A stretch of DNA of 64,000 nt from the NCBI RefSeq assembly GCF_009372215.1, contig NZ_LWRV01000002.1, positions 47,944 through 111,943 of the forward strand, read 5' to 3'. Shown here one piece after another: positions 1 to 8,864 of this stretch; within the stretch, counting starts at the first letter, position 1; each line of letters begins with the position of its first letter. Position numbers and translations under genes: made by a program. The stretch is from Acinetobacter portensis (GTDB lineage Bacteria; Pseudomonadota; Gammaproteobacteria; Pseudomonadales; Moraxellaceae). Below the pieces are notes generated by a model. That model searched no databases and had not been told where the DNA came from. It saw only the letters and a program-made list of their open reading frames with translations.

Positions 1-85
1 CACGTCCAGCAGCAATGACTTCTTCCATATAACGGCGAGAACCCAAACCAACGCGTGCAAGCACCTTTTGCAATTTTTCACTCAT
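1..85 (-). CDS. rluB: 23S rRNA pseudouridine synthase RluB, N-terminal fragment
   Basis: Only the first 28 or so codons lie in the window; the rest runs off its left edge. The visible N-terminus begins MSEKLQKVLARVGLGSRR, the start of the S4 RNA-binding domain typical of RluB/RsuA-family pseudouridine synthases. RluB modifies U2605 of 23S rRNA. The gene lies just downstream of scpA-scpB on the same strand, a common order in gammaproteobacteria, which favours RluB over RsuA or RluE. The catalytic domain is not visible, so the exact paralogue is inferred from context. Confidence 0.8.
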   Translation of the reverse strand, partial: MSEKLQKVLARVGLGSRRYMEEVIAAGR

Positions 86-125
86 GACAGCATAACCTTA
101 GAAATAATCATAACAGTTCACCTAT

Positions 126-716
126 TTACGACTTCGGTGCATTAGCATCGAGCGCCATAAAAGCTTCCTTGGCATCCTGTAAGGGAGGCAATTGACCAAT
201 TGATGACAGGCCAAAAGCATTTAAAAATTGTGACGTTGTGACTAACAACGCAGGTCTTCCAGGGAGTTCACGAAAACCAGATTCCTTAATCCAGTTCCAG
301 TCAAATAATGTACGCAAAATTTGACTATTTACCGTTACTCCACGAATTTGTTCAATATCTGCACGCGTCACGGGTTGGTGATAGGCAATAACAGATAAAG
401 TCTCCAACATGGTTGGAGATAAGCGCACAGGGCGTTCAGGCCAAGTTTGAGCAATTAAGTTTCTATACTTTGCTCTCACCTGAAAACGATAACCTTGTGC
501 GGTTTCAATCAGTTCAATTGAGCGACCATGTTGCAACATTGCAAGTTGTTGTAAAAATTGGCGCAATTGTTGTTTATTAAATTGGTCTTGAAATGCTTCT
601 TTTAATCTTGCTAAAGATACAGGCGCTTCACTTGCAAAAATGATGGCTTCGAGTTGCATTAATATTTCATGATGATTTTCACCTTCGCTTAACGGTGTAA
701 TTTGTTCATCATTCAT
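126..716 (-). CDS. scpB: Segregation and condensation protein B (ScpB)
   Basis: A 196-residue protein with the two winged-helix modules of ScpB. The conserved stretch LSPTMLETLSVIAYHQPVTR (about residues 99-118) followed by IEQIRGV and a GRPALLVTT-like segment is diagnostic. ScpB dimers bind the ScpA kleisin and, with SMC, act in chromosome condensation and segregation. The start codon overlaps the stop of scpA by four bases (ATGA type), so the two are translationally coupled. The rluB start follows 41 bases downstream. Length is normal for the family. Confidence 0.95.
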   Translation of the reverse strand: MNDEQITPLSEGENHHEILMQLEAIIFASEAPVSLARLKEAFQDQFNKQQLRQFLQQLAMLQHGRSIELIETAQGYRFQVRAKYRNLIAQTWPERPVRLSPTMLETLSVIAYHQPVTRADIEQIRGVTVNSQILRTLFDWNWIKESGFRELPGRPALLVTTSQFLNAFGLSSIGQLPPLQDAKEAFMALDANAPKS

Positions 717-1507
717 ACTTTTGCTCCTTGAATTGCAAGCGGTGCATCTATGCCTGTTGAGATAATTGAAATCTTTTGTTGACGTGTTAACTCTAAAATC
801 GCCATAAATGTAACGACCATGCCCATACGACCTTGGCTTGGTTTTAATAATGCTTCAAACTGCAAAACTTCACCCGATTGAATTTTATATTCGATATAAG
901 CAATACGTTCTTCGAGGGCAACAGGTTCTTGTAAAATTTGATGTGTTGCAGGTTCGGGACGATTAAACACACAAAGCAATGCATCACGTAGTTGGTCGGC
1001 TGCATAGCCCACATTATTTACGGTAACTTGTCCAAAATTAACATTGGTATTAAATGTATCTCTATCTAAAACAGGCATTTGCCCTAAGCGTTCAGCCGCT
1101 TGCTTAATGCGTAAATAGGTTTCTAAGCGATCAATTAATTCTTGTTTTGGGTCTTTTTCAATTGCAGATATTGATGGAGGTTTTGGAAGAAGCAAACGAG
1201 ATTTTAAATCTGCGAGTAATGCTGCCATCACCATATAATCTGCGGTCAATTCAATATTTAGGGTTTTCATTGCATCCATATAAGATAAATATTGAGATGC
1301 AATTGGGGCGATATCAAGCTGTAATAAGTCGAAACCACTTTTTTGAATAAGATAAATTAAGAAATCGAGTGGTCCTTCGAAATGCTCTAAGAGAATTTCA
1401 AATGCTGCAGGAGGGATGTATAAATCCTCAGGAATCGTATCTTGCCACTCATCCAATACACGGATTTGTTGTGGTTGTTCCATAGGGTTATGGACGGTTT
1501 GATTCAT
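713..1507 (-). CDS. scpA: Segregation and condensation protein A (ScpA kleisin)
   Basis: A 264-residue kleisin. The hallmark FEGPLDFLIYLIQKSGFDLL starts near residue 43 and is followed by IAPIASQYLSYM and the helical ADYMVMAALLADLKSRLLLP segment that bridges SMC heads. The C-terminal winged helix (VVTFMAILELTRQQKISI) is present. ScpA links SMC and ScpB in the condensin-like complex. An N-terminal tail of about 40 residues precedes the kleisin core, as in other members from this group. It is the first gene of scpA-scpB-rluB; the 245-base gap upstream (1508-1752) shows no gene or clear terminator. Confidence 0.95.
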   Translation of the reverse strand: MNQTVHNPMEQPQQIRVLDEWQDTIPEDLYIPPAAFEILLEHFEGPLDFLIYLIQKSGFDLLQLDIAPIASQYLSYMDAMKTLNIELTADYMVMAALLADLKSRLLLPKPPSISAIEKDPKQELIDRLETYLRIKQAAERLGQMPVLDRDTFNTNVNFGQVTVNNVGYAADQLRDALLCVFNRPEPATHQILQEPVALEERIAYIEYKIQSGEVLQFEALLKPSQGRMGMVVTFMAILELTRQQKISIISTGIDAPLAIQGAKV

Positions 1508-1752
1508 TACAGTTATAGGCCACGCGAATTTTCAAAGGCATGAAAGCTATTTTTTCGGCTTAAAGAGAGAGTGCCAAAATAAATAGCGGAGAAATAAAAC
1601 ACATGCAGTTTAATAGATTTTTGTTTTTAAATAAATCAAATTAGACGAACATTTGTATAAAAATTAGAAATAAATATAAAGTATTTATTTCCGTGATGAT
1701 CTGAACTTTTGTTTTTACTATAGATTTTTAAGTGATTTGATTTAAGAGATAC

Positions 1753-2370
1753 TTATTCAAAAGCACTCACATCACCCACACCTCGACGGAGAATTTCTGG
1801 ATTGTCACCAGATAAATCAATAATGCTTGTTGTATTTAAAGTACCTAAACCACCATCAATTAAAACATCAATTCTTTTTGATAGTTGTAAGTCTATATCA
1901 TAAGGATCATCAATTGGGTCAGTTTGATTGGGGAGAATAAGTGTACTGGTAATTAATGGTTCACCAAGTTCTTTTAATAGCATTTGGCAAATAGGGTTGC
2001 TTGGAATACGCAAACCAATGGTTTTCTTTTTAGGATGCATCAAGCGACGTGGAACTTCACTGGTTGCAGGCAAAATAAAAGTAGTTACAGCAGGCGTATT
2101 ATTTTTAAGTAAACGATACATCGCATTATCAACTTTTGCATAGGTCGAAATGTCAGATAAATCTGCACAAATAATGGCGTATTGGTGTTTAGGGCCTAAA
2201 CCACGAATTTGAGAAATACGTTCCATGGCATTTTTATTACCAATTTGGCATCCAATTGCGTAGGCGGCATCGGTTGGATAGACAATAACATCGCCTGCAC
2301 GAATACGTTCTACAGCTTGGCTAATAAGCCTTGCTTGAGGATCTTCAGGATGGATTCTTAAATGAAGCAT
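1753..2370 (-). CDS. Sua5/YciO/YrdC/YwlC family protein (YciO type)
   Basis: A 205-residue protein of the threonylcarbamoyl-AMP synthase fold. AGDVIVYPTDAAYAIGC near residue 25, the RISQIRGL segment and KKKTIGLRIPSNPICQMLL are conserved in the family. The YrdC-like fold binds ATP and dsRNA/tRNA. True TsaC enzymes make the threonylcarbamoyl-adenylate for t6A37 in tRNA. This protein resembles the YciO branch more than TsaC, so activity in t6A synthesis is uncertain. It is transcribed as a single gene between scpA and epmC on the minus strand. Confidence 0.85.
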   Translation of the reverse strand: MLHLRIHPEDPQARLISQAVERIRAGDVIVYPTDAAYAIGCQIGNKNAMERISQIRGLGPKHQYAIICADLSDISTYAKVDNAMYRLLKNNTPAVTTFILPATSEVPRRLMHPKKKTIGLRIPSNPICQMLLKELGEPLITSTLILPNQTDPIDDPYDIDLQLSKRIDVLIDGGLGTLNTTSIIDLSGDNPEILRRGVGDVSAFE

Positions 2371-2453
2371 AATTATTTTCTCCTGATGCCTTTTTGCTCA
2401 TTATCACTTGAGTTTAGAATATCTTTCAATAGTGAAATGTTGGATTAAATAAA

Positions 2454-3116
2454 TTAATCTAACATTTCACGAATAAACTCATTACTTTGTAATCTTTTGC
2501 CACTTCGCGTACACGCACAAATACAATCAATAAAGCGAGCAGCATCGCGTGGAAGTTTGGCTTCACCAGAAAAATAACGTTGAACTTGAGTATAGACATT
2601 ATCTTTAAAACTAGCGCCATTTCCGCCTTCGCCCGTTAAGTTATCTAAAGATACACGAAACTTTCTTCCAAAAGATTGGGCAAATAGCCATTCAATGGCT
2701 TGCGGTTTAATTTCCACTTGTTCAAATAAAGCTTGTTGCTCTGCGGTACGACCATCTGGGGCATACCAATAACCCAAGTCGGGAAGTAGACGACGTTTAT
2801 CGCCTGCAATGCTCCAATGGCTTATTTCATGTAATGCACTATTAAAGAAACCATGTGCAAATTGAATACGTGCGGGACTATTTTCATTCACAGGAAAATA
2901 TTCAGGTTCAAAATCACCTTTAACCAATATTACATTAAGATGGGAAAACCAATGATTAAAGTGTAAGATGAGCCAATCAACGTGTTCTGTTTCTGATGAT
3001 AAATTCGCCCATGAAGAAAGTTGCACTTGTTCGAGTGAAGTGTCAGAATTAGAAGTTGGAAGTGTGCTAACAAGTGATGAAATATTCACTTCTGTTTGCG
3101 GCTGCAACAGATGCAT
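2454..3116 (-). CDS. epmC: Elongation factor P hydroxylase (EpmC)
   Basis: EpmC hydroxylates the beta-lysylated lysine of elongation factor P. The central part carries LVKGDFEPEYFP, ARIQFAHGFFNSALHEISHW and LLPDLGYWYAPDGR, and the HExxH-like HEISH provides metal ligands, as in E. coli EpmC/YfcM. The reading frame extends upstream to a TTG at 3155, but the first ATG is at 3116, giving 220 residues; E. coli EpmC is about 180. The extra N-terminal stretch is Ser/Thr-rich and low in complexity. No convincing ribosome-binding site precedes either start. The gene is divergent from yceD, whose promoter lies just upstream of it. Confidence 0.88.
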   Translation of the reverse strand: MHLLQPQTEVNISSLVSTLPTSNSDTSLEQVQLSSWANLSSETEHVDWLILHFNHWFSHLNVILVKGDFEPEYFPVNENSPARIQFAHGFFNSALHEISHWSIAGDKRRLLPDLGYWYAPDGRTAEQQALFEQVEIKPQAIEWLFAQSFGRKFRVSLDNLTGEGGNGASFKDNVYTQVQRYFSGEAKLPRDAARFIDCICACTRSGKRLQSNEFIREMLD

Positions 3117-3171
3117 GACTGAAATTACCCAAATGGTCTGTCTAAATAAGTACAAAATTGTATCTTAATCT

Positions 3172-3200
3172 TTGACAGAGTACTTATGAATTTGTAGAAT
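3172..3200 (+). promoter_or_regulatory. Sigma70 promoter for yceD-rpmF
   Basis: TTGACA at 3172-3177 and TAGAAT at 3195-3200 are separated by 17 bases: a perfect -35 and a 5/6 match to the -10. Transcription would start near 3207, only about seven bases before the yceD ATG at 3214, leaving almost no 5' leader. The strong match fits the need for a ribosomal protein (rpmF) downstream. Confidence 0.75.
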
Positions 3201-3213
3201 TGCCGCCTTAATT

Positions 3214-3771
3214 ATGTCAGCAAATACCTTTCCGGCACAGATTGAGCCGTTTAAATGGGCCGAACAAGGCTTTGTATGGGCAGGAACTCTGCCATTATCT
3301 CGCTTTGTTCGCATATCCCGTGAAGCTGTTGGATCAATTGATGATCAATTGATTAACATAGACTGTAAGCTATCAATGGATGCATATCATCGTATTGTGT
3401 GGCTAAGTGGTCATGTTGAAACGAAAGTTTCAGTAGAATGCCAACGTTGTTTGGATCCTGTTGAAATTGAACTCGTTTTAGATTTTCATTTAGCTCTTGT
3501 AGATGATGAGTCACTGATAGAGCGCTTGGATGAGGATGCTGATTTCATCGTATTAGGTGAAAGTGAAGCAACGACGAAAGGTAGCTTTGATGCGCCTGCA
3601 ACCGCTGATTTACTCTCACTCATAGAAGATGAGTTGTTATTGTTGATGCCGTTGTCTCCAAGACATGAGTTTTGTGAACATAAGCATCAACCTGCCGTAG
3701 AAGAACTTGTTGAAGAAAAACGAGATAATCCGTTTGAAATTTTGGCAGGTTTGAAGGGTAAACTTAACTAA
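3214..3771 (+). CDS. yceD: YceD family protein (DUF177), 23S rRNA accumulation
   Basis: A 185-residue acidic protein of the DUF177/YceD family. The CQRCLDPVE motif (about residues 75-83), the acidic DADFIVLGE segment, ELLLLMPLSPRHEFCEH and the C-terminal NPFEILAGLKGKL are typical. In bacteria and plants YceD homologues are needed for normal 23S rRNA accumulation. The gene precedes rpmF by 76 bases, the nearly universal yceD-rpmF pairing. No Shine-Dalgarno sequence precedes the ATG and the predicted transcript begins only about seven bases upstream, so initiation may be nearly leaderless. Confidence 0.9.
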   Translation: MSANTFPAQIEPFKWAEQGFVWAGTLPLSRFVRISREAVGSIDDQLINIDCKLSMDAYHRIVWLSGHVETKVSVECQRCLDPVEIELVLDFHLALVDDESLIERLDEDADFIVLGESEATTKGSFDAPATADLLSLIEDELLLLMPLSPRHEFCEHKHQPAVEELVEEKRDNPFEILAGLKGKLN

Positions 3772-3847
3772 TTTTTGTGTTATACTGTGAAGTATAAGAC
3801 AACTGAATTTGTTCTGATCCATTTTTCGATATTTGTAAGGAGCCATC

Positions 3848-4030
3848 ATGGCCGTTCAGCAAAACCGTAAAAGTCGCTCTCGCCGTGACATGCGCCGTTC
3901 ACATGACGCTTTAACTGAGAATGCATTAACTGTAGACCAAGCTACTGGTGAAACTCATCGTCGTCACCACGTATCTAAAGACGGTATCTACCGTGGTCGT
4001 CAATTATTCTCTAAAGCATCTGCTGAATAA
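3848..4030 (+). CDS. rpmF: 50S ribosomal protein L32
   Basis: A 60-residue basic protein starting [20 protein letters not shown] and continuing with [17 protein letters not shown], the standard gammaproteobacterial L32 lacking the zinc cysteines. A good Shine-Dalgarno (AAGGAG) lies eight bases before the ATG. It is cotranscribed with yceD and followed by a strong terminator, so it is separated from the fab genes. In E. coli plsX and fabH follow rpmF; here they are absent. Confidence 0.97.
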   Translation: MAVQQNRKSRSRRDMRRSHDALTENALTVDQATGETHRRHHVSKDGIYRGRQLFSKASAE

Positions 4031-4063
4031 TTGATGATGTATTAAGCGTTAAGCTTAATGAGA

Positions 4064-4090
4064 AAAAGGGAGCGAAAGCTCCCTTTTTTT
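4064..4090 (+). terminator. Rho-independent terminator after rpmF
   Basis: AAAAGGGAGC and GCTCCCTTTT pair around a GAAA tetraloop, followed by a T tract. It closes the yceD-rpmF unit. Confidence 0.9.
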
Positions 4091-4219
4091 GTTGCATTTG
4101 GCAATTACCAAAACAAAAATTAAGTGTTAAATTCCTTTCCGAAAATTGGCTTTCATAAGAGTTTGTTGATTATTTAATCGGTTGTTAAATAATAATAGCT
4201 CTTCATTCAAGGATTTTTT

Positions 4220-5206
4220 ATGTCTGCTAACCAACTAGAACAAGCGGCTCAAGCGACAAAAACTGCATTTGTGTTTCCTGGTCAAGGTTCACAAAAAGTA
4301 GGGATGCTTGCTGAAATCGCAGAACAATTTAGTAGTGTGCAAGAAACTTTTGCTGAAGCATCGGCTGCAGTGGGTTTCGATTTATGGCACATTGCGCAAA
4401 CTGGTGAAGGCTTAGATCAGACAGAATTCACACAGCCTGTATTATTAACTGCAAGCGTTGCATTGTGGCGTGTATGGTTAGAGTTAGGCGGTGTTGTACC
4501 CAAATATCTAGCAGGTCATTCACTTGGTGAGTACAGTGCACTTGTTGCTGCTGGTGCTTTAAGCTTGGGTGATGCTGCAAAGCTTGTAAACTTACGTGGT
4601 AAGTTAATGCAAAGTGCTGTACCGCAAGGTCAAGGTGCTATGGCAGCTATTCTGGGTTTAGATGATGCTAAAGTCATTGAGCTGTGCGAACAAGTAAATG
4701 TACAAGGTCGTGGCTCTGTTGAAGCAGCAAACTACAATGCCAAAGGGCAAGTGGTTATTGCAGGTGATAAAACTTTAGTTGAAGCCGTTATGGAATCTGC
4801 TAAAGAAAATGGCGGTAAAGCCATTGGTTTACCTGTTTCAGTACCATCACATTGTTCACTTATGAAACCTGCGGCAGAACAGTTTGCAGAAGCATTGGAA
4901 CAAACTGCCATTGAGCTACCAGGTATTCCTGTAATACAAAATGTAAATGCTGCAATTGCGACAGATGTGACTCAATTACGTCAAGCATTAACTGCGCAAT
5001 TATACCAATCTGTACAATGGACTAAAACATTGCAATACCTTCAAGACGAAGGCGTTGAGTACATTGTGGAGTGCGGTCCGGGTAATGTTTTAGCAAACTT
5101 AGCGAAGCGTTTACCAAATATTGAGAAAGCATTCCCACTCGACACAAAAGGTCGTTTGGAAGATGCACTAAATGCCATTTTAGTGGCTGAAGGGAAAATT
5201 GCATGA
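4220..5206 (+). CDS. fabD: Malonyl-CoA:ACP transacylase (FabD)
   Basis: A 328-residue enzyme that moves malonyl from CoA to acyl carrier protein for fatty acid chain elongation. FVFPGQGSQKVGM lies near residue 18, the GHSLGEYSAL nucleophile elbow (active Ser near residue 98) is intact, and VPSHCSLMKPAAEQF carries the catalytic His. The C-terminal ECGPGNVLANL is also typical. A short N-terminal extension of about 15 residues precedes the usual start. The stop overlaps the fabG start by four bases, so the two are translationally coupled. Confidence 0.97.
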   Translation: MSANQLEQAAQATKTAFVFPGQGSQKVGMLAEIAEQFSSVQETFAEASAAVGFDLWHIAQTGEGLDQTEFTQPVLLTASVALWRVWLELGGVVPKYLAGHSLGEYSALVAAGALSLGDAAKLVNLRGKLMQSAVPQGQGAMAAILGLDDAKVIELCEQVNVQGRGSVEAANYNAKGQVVIAGDKTLVEAVMESAKENGGKAIGLPVSVPSHCSLMKPAAEQFAEALEQTAIELPGIPVIQNVNAAIATDVTQLRQALTAQLYQSVQWTKTLQYLQDEGVEYIVECGPGNVLANLAKRLPNIEKAFPLDTKGRLEDALNAILVAEGKIA

Positions 5207-5937
5207 CACAGGAACGCAAAGTTGCATTAGTGACAGGTGCAAGCCGAGGAATTGGCGCAGCCATTGCTCAGCAACTTATTCAAGACGGTTATTTTGTTGT
5301 TGGTACAGCAACATCTGAAGCGGGTGCAGAAAAACTTTCTGCTGCTTTTGCTGAAAATGGTGCAGGAAAATTACTTGATGTACGTGATGGTACTGCTATT
5401 GATGCATTGGTAACAGATATCGAACAAAATTATGGTCCAGTCCTTGTTTTAATTAATAACGCTGGTATTACCAAAGATAACCTATTATTACGCATGTCTG
5501 AAGATGATTGGGATGATATCCTAAACATTCATTTGAAAGCCGTTTATCGATTATCAAAACGTGTTTTAAAAGGCATGACAAAGGCACGCTTTGGTCGCAT
5601 TGTAAATATTAGCTCGGTTGTGGCGCATTTTGCGAACCCAGGTCAAGCGAATTATTCTGCTGCAAAGGCGGGTATAGAAGCATTTGGTCGTAGTCTTGCA
5701 AAAGAAATGGGTAGCCGTCAAATTACAGTGAATGCTGTTGCACCTGGTTTTATTGCAACAGAAATGACTGAGCAATTAAGCGAAGAAATTCGTAAAAAAA
5801 TGAGTGATCAAGTGGCATTGAACCGTTTAGGTGATCCACAAGATATCGCGAATGCAGTGAGCTTCCTTGCAAGTGAAAAGGCAAGTTATATCACTGGAAC
5901 TGTTTTACATGTAAATGGCGGTTTATACATGAGCTAA
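5203..5937 (+). CDS. fabG: 3-oxoacyl-ACP reductase (FabG)
   Basis: A 244-residue short-chain dehydrogenase that reduces 3-ketoacyl-ACP with NADPH. The TGASRGIGAAIA cofactor loop is at residues 14-25, NNAG follows, and the Ser-Tyr-Lys triad is seen in NISSVVAHFANPGQANYSAAKAG. The C-terminus HVNGGLYMS matches FabG. It overlaps fabD by four bases; acpP follows after 86 bases, so the order fabD-fabG-acpP is kept. Confidence 0.97.
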   Translation: MTQERKVALVTGASRGIGAAIAQQLIQDGYFVVGTATSEAGAEKLSAAFAENGAGKLLDVRDGTAIDALVTDIEQNYGPVLVLINNAGITKDNLLLRMSEDDWDDILNIHLKAVYRLSKRVLKGMTKARFGRIVNISSVVAHFANPGQANYSAAKAGIEAFGRSLAKEMGSRQITVNAVAPGFIATEMTEQLSEEIRKKMSDQVALNRLGDPQDIANAVSFLASEKASYITGTVLHVNGGLYMS

Positions 5938-6023
5938 TTGGCTGATGTATAAACTTTCAATATTTTATAGATTCAATTAAACTAACGGCATTAAAAACGC
6001 CACAAGCAATGAGGAGAATTCCT

Positions 6024-6260
6024 GTGAGCGATATCGAACTACGTGTTAAGCAAGCAGTTGCAGAACAACTTGGTCTTAAAGCAGAAGAGATTAAAAACGA
6101 AGCATCTTTCATGGATGACTTAGGTGCAGACTCTCTTGATCTAGTAGAATTAGTAATGTCTTTCGAAAACGATTTCGACATTACTATTCCAGATGAAGAT
6201 TCTAACGAAATCACAACTGTTCAATCTGCTGTTGACTATGTTTCTAAGAAACTAGGTTAA
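6024..6260 (+). CDS. acpP: Acyl carrier protein
   Basis: A 78-residue acidic protein with [15 protein letters not shown], in which the Ser is the 4'-phosphopantetheine site. The reading frame opens at an ATG at 6009, but GTG at 6024 is the likely start: GAGGAG at 6011-6016 stands seven bases before it, and the product then begins [12 protein letters not shown] like other ACPs. AcpP carries acyl chains during fatty acid and lipid A synthesis. fabF does not follow, unlike in E. coli; a terminator ends the unit. Confidence 0.96.
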   Translation: MSDIELRVKQAVAEQLGLKAEEIKNEASFMDDLGADSLDLVELVMSFENDFDITIPDEDSNEITTVQSAVDYVSKKLG

Positions 6261-6285
6261 TTGCCGATTTCAGCTTTGCTGAATG

Positions 6286-6314
6286 AAAAAGCCACCTTTT
6301 AGGTGGTTTTTTTG
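6286..6314 (+). terminator. Rho-independent terminator after acpP
   Basis: The stem CCACCT/AGGTGG with a TTT loop is flanked by A and T tracts, giving a compact terminator 26 bases past the acpP stop. Confidence 0.88.
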
Positions 6315-6451
6315 TTTTTAAACTAATTAATTTACATAAAGTTACTTTTCTCTATGGAATGCTTATATCCAAATACTTGTTTTAAAGTTATAAAAATAGA
6401 GCAATAAAACAACTCAATAGAGTTACTTAATAAAATTATAAGGAGAAAAAA

Positions 6452-6919
6452 ATGGGGCTTTTTGATTTTGTAAAAGGCATTGGTAAGAAAAATACAGCAC
6501 CTGCAGAACCACAGGCTGCACCATCAGCAGAACCAACCGCACAAGAAGTTGCAAATAAATTATTAGGTCATATTAAGGCTTTAGGTTTACCTATTACAGG
6601 TTTAAGTGTGTCTTATAATGGTACAACTGACTTAGCAACGGTAAAAGGGCAGGTTCAGAGCCAAGCAGATCGGGAAAAAATTATTTTAGCTGTGGGTAAT
6701 ATTGATCATGTTGCACAAGTAGATGATCAACTTACAGTAGCTACACCAGAGCCTGAAAGTAAATTTTATACGGTAAAATCGGGTGATAATCTTTCTAAAA
6801 TTTCAAAAGAATTTTATGGAGATGCAAATAAATACAATAAAATTTTTGAAGCAAACAGACCTTTGCTAAAAAATGCAGATGATATTTTTCCAGGGCAAGT
6901 TCTGCGGATTCCTGAATAA
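6452..6919 (+). CDS. kbp: BON-LysM protein, potassium-binding protein Kbp (YgaU) family
   Basis: A 155-residue protein starting MGLFDFVKGIGKK, like E. coli Kbp/YgaU (149 residues). Residues 27-95 form a BON domain and residues 105-154 a LysM domain (FYTVKSGDNLSKISKEFYGD, ending PGQVLRIPE). E. coli Kbp is a cytoplasmic K+-binding protein induced by osmotic stress; here the same role is inferred. A linker rich in Ala, Pro and Glu joins the N-terminus to the BON domain. There is no signal peptide. A strong AAGGAG ribosome-binding site precedes the ATG. Confidence 0.88.
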   Translation: MGLFDFVKGIGKKNTAPAEPQAAPSAEPTAQEVANKLLGHIKALGLPITGLSVSYNGTTDLATVKGQVQSQADREKIILAVGNIDHVAQVDDQLTVATPEPESKFYTVKSGDNLSKISKEFYGDANKYNKIFEANRPLLKNADDIFPGQVLRIPE

Positions 6920-6946
6920 AATAATGATGTTTTAATGAATGTAATT

Positions 6947-6973
6947 AAAAAGGCGCATATTGCGCCTTTTTCT
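6947..6973. terminator. Bidirectional terminator between kbp and the small minus-strand gene
   Basis: AAAAAGGCGCA and TGCGCCTTTTT form a perfect stem around TAT with T tracts in both readings, so it can serve both converging genes. Confidence 0.88.
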
Positions 6974-6982
6974 TGAATGTTT

Positions 6983-7183
6983 TTATTCTTTAAAGATTTT
7001 CCATATTGTGTCTTTATCTGCCACTTTAATAGTGAAATTAAAGTCTGAATCTGAACTTACAATAAGAACAGCAGGTGCTTCCATGATGACTTTTAGAATT
7101 GTGCCTTTTTCATAAGTAATAGTTGGGCAGTTTTCTTTAGTAAGAACAATAGGTTCTAATAATTCTATAAGATATGGTTCCAT
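6983..7183 (-). CDS. Small hypothetical protein
   Basis: A 66-residue protein beginning MEPYLIELLEPIVLTKENC. The frame extends upstream to an ATG at 7237, but AGAGGT stands just before the ATG at 7183, so the shorter form is preferred. It is rich in beta-formers and ends with DKDTIWKIFKE. No signal peptide, membrane helix or known motif is visible. It is a single gene sharing a bidirectional terminator with kbp. The function is unknown. Confidence 0.55.
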   Translation of the reverse strand: MEPYLIELLEPIVLTKENCPTITYEKGTILKVIMEAPAVLIVSSDSDFNFTIKVADKDTIWKIFKE

Positions 7184-7492
7184 GAAGACCTCTAAGCTCT
7201 CGAGTGGAAATTTATATTTTAATTTCAACAAGATCATGTTTGTGTGGAGGATCTTGTTAGCAAATGTAAAAAAATGTACGTGTATATTTTATTTTATAAG
7301 TTGTTTAAAATATTCACTTATTTAAATTAATGGATTAATTTTATACAGAAATACAAATAAAACAATCATCTTAAATTGAGCAATTGAAATGTCATATACA
7401 AATAAAAATAATTAACAGCAAAATAAATGTTGTTTTTTGGCAGTATGATGCGTAGGTTACTGAAATAAATAATAAAGGTTTATTTATATTAA

Positions 7493-8689
7493 ATGTTTAA
7501 ATCATTTTTTCCAAATCCCAAGTGGTTTTTCGGATCACTCATTCTGTGGTTTATTATTAACTGTGTACTGTGGTACTCGGGTGGCAACACTTGGGGGCAA
7601 TATATAGGCTTTGCGCAAGGCTATTATGAGGCGGAATTGCCTATTAGTATTACGCGTTTCTGGTCGGCACAATTTTTGTGGTTTTATCTTTGGTTTTTTA
7701 TATCGACTGCAATTTTTGCCATATTTTGGAAGCTAAAATCGAATAATCCTTGGCAAAGATGGTCTGTTTGGGGATCGGCATTTATTTTATTCAATATTTG
7801 GTTTTCGGTTCAAACCAGTTTGGTTTTAAATGCATGGTATAGCCCATTTTATGATTTGATTCAAAAAATGCTGGGTAGTGGTGGTGGAGATATTCATCAG
7901 CTATATGGTGAAATGACTTCGGTTATGTATATTTTGATGGTTTACGTTACCATTGCCGTATTAAATTTATACTTTGTTAATCATTACGTTTTCCGCTGGC
8001 GTATGGCAATGAATGATTACTATGCTGCACATTGGGAACGCTTACGCCATATAGAAGGTGCTTCACAACGTATTCAAGAAGATACGATGCGTTTTGCTAA
8101 AACGACAGAAACTTTGGGTGTGAGCTTAATTGAAGCGTTAATGACATTAATGGCATTTTTACCTGTTTTATATCAACTTTCAAATCATGTAAAAGTGTTA
8201 CCAATAGTAGGTGAAATCCCTCATGCCTTAATGTGGGCAGCAGTGCTTTGGTCTGTATTTGGTACAATTGTTTTAATTGCAGTTGGTTATAAATTGCCTG
8301 GCTTGGAATTTAATAATCAAAAGGTTGAAGCTGCATATCGTAAAGAATTGGTTTATGGTGAAGATGATGCAAATAGAGCCGATCCGAAGACTTTAACCGA
8401 ATTATTTACTCATGTTCGTGTGAATTATTTCCGTTTATATTTTCATTATGCATATTTTAATTTAGTGCGTATTTGGTATATGCAGTTAGATAATTTATTT
8501 GGTTTATTTGTTTTATTCCCAAGTATTGCCACAGGTGCCATTACTTTAGGTTTATTAATGCAAATTAACAATGTATTTGGAAAAGTGCGTGAATCTTTCC
8601 AATATTTAATTCAGGCTTGGCCAACGATTATTGAATTACTTTCAATCTATAAGCGTTTACGTGCTTTTGAAGCCACTTTGGATGATTAA
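7493..8689 (+). CDS. sbmA: Inner-membrane peptide transporter SbmA/BacA
   Basis: A 398-residue multi-pass membrane protein that begins [19 protein letters not shown] like E. coli SbmA. The [15 protein letters not shown] segment, [25 protein letters not shown] and [27 protein letters not shown] match the SbmA/BacA family, with about seven to eight hydrophobic segments. SbmA uses the proton gradient to import peptides such as microcin B17, bleomycin and proline-rich antimicrobial peptides; it lacks the ABC ATPase domain. In enterobacteria yaiW follows; here an unrelated exported protein follows. Confidence 0.95.
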   Translation: MFKSFFPNPKWFFGSLILWFIINCVLWYSGGNTWGQYIGFAQGYYEAELPISITRFWSAQFLWFYLWFFISTAIFAIFWKLKSNNPWQRWSVWGSAFILFNIWFSVQTSLVLNAWYSPFYDLIQKMLGSGGGDIHQLYGEMTSVMYILMVYVTIAVLNLYFVNHYVFRWRMAMNDYYAAHWERLRHIEGASQRIQEDTMRFAKTTETLGVSLIEALMTLMAFLPVLYQLSNHVKVLPIVGEIPHALMWAAVLWSVFGTIVLIAVGYKLPGLEFNNQKVEAAYRKELVYGEDDANRADPKTLTELFTHVRVNYFRLYFHYAYFNLVRIWYMQLDNLFGLFVLFPSIATGAITLGLLMQINNVFGKVRESFQYLIQAWPTIIELLSIYKRLRAFEATLDD

Positions 8690-8739
8690 TAATTTATGGA
8701 TTATTCATAATTAATATCATTCAAAATTGAACATTTTTA

Positions 8740-8775
8740 AAATAAGTTAAGATTTGGGTCTTAGCTTATTTTTTT
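8740..8775 (+). terminator. Rho-independent terminator after sbmA
   Basis: AAATAAGTTAAGA pairs with TCTTAGCTTATTT (one G-U pair) around TTTGGG, followed by T residues. It separates sbmA from the next gene. Confidence 0.8.
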
Positions 8776-8864
8776 GCTTAAATTTTTCATAGGTTACATA
8801 GTCATAATAGGTATTTCGTTTGCCTTTGTGATACAAAGAAGTTAAATATTTTGGAATTAAAATA

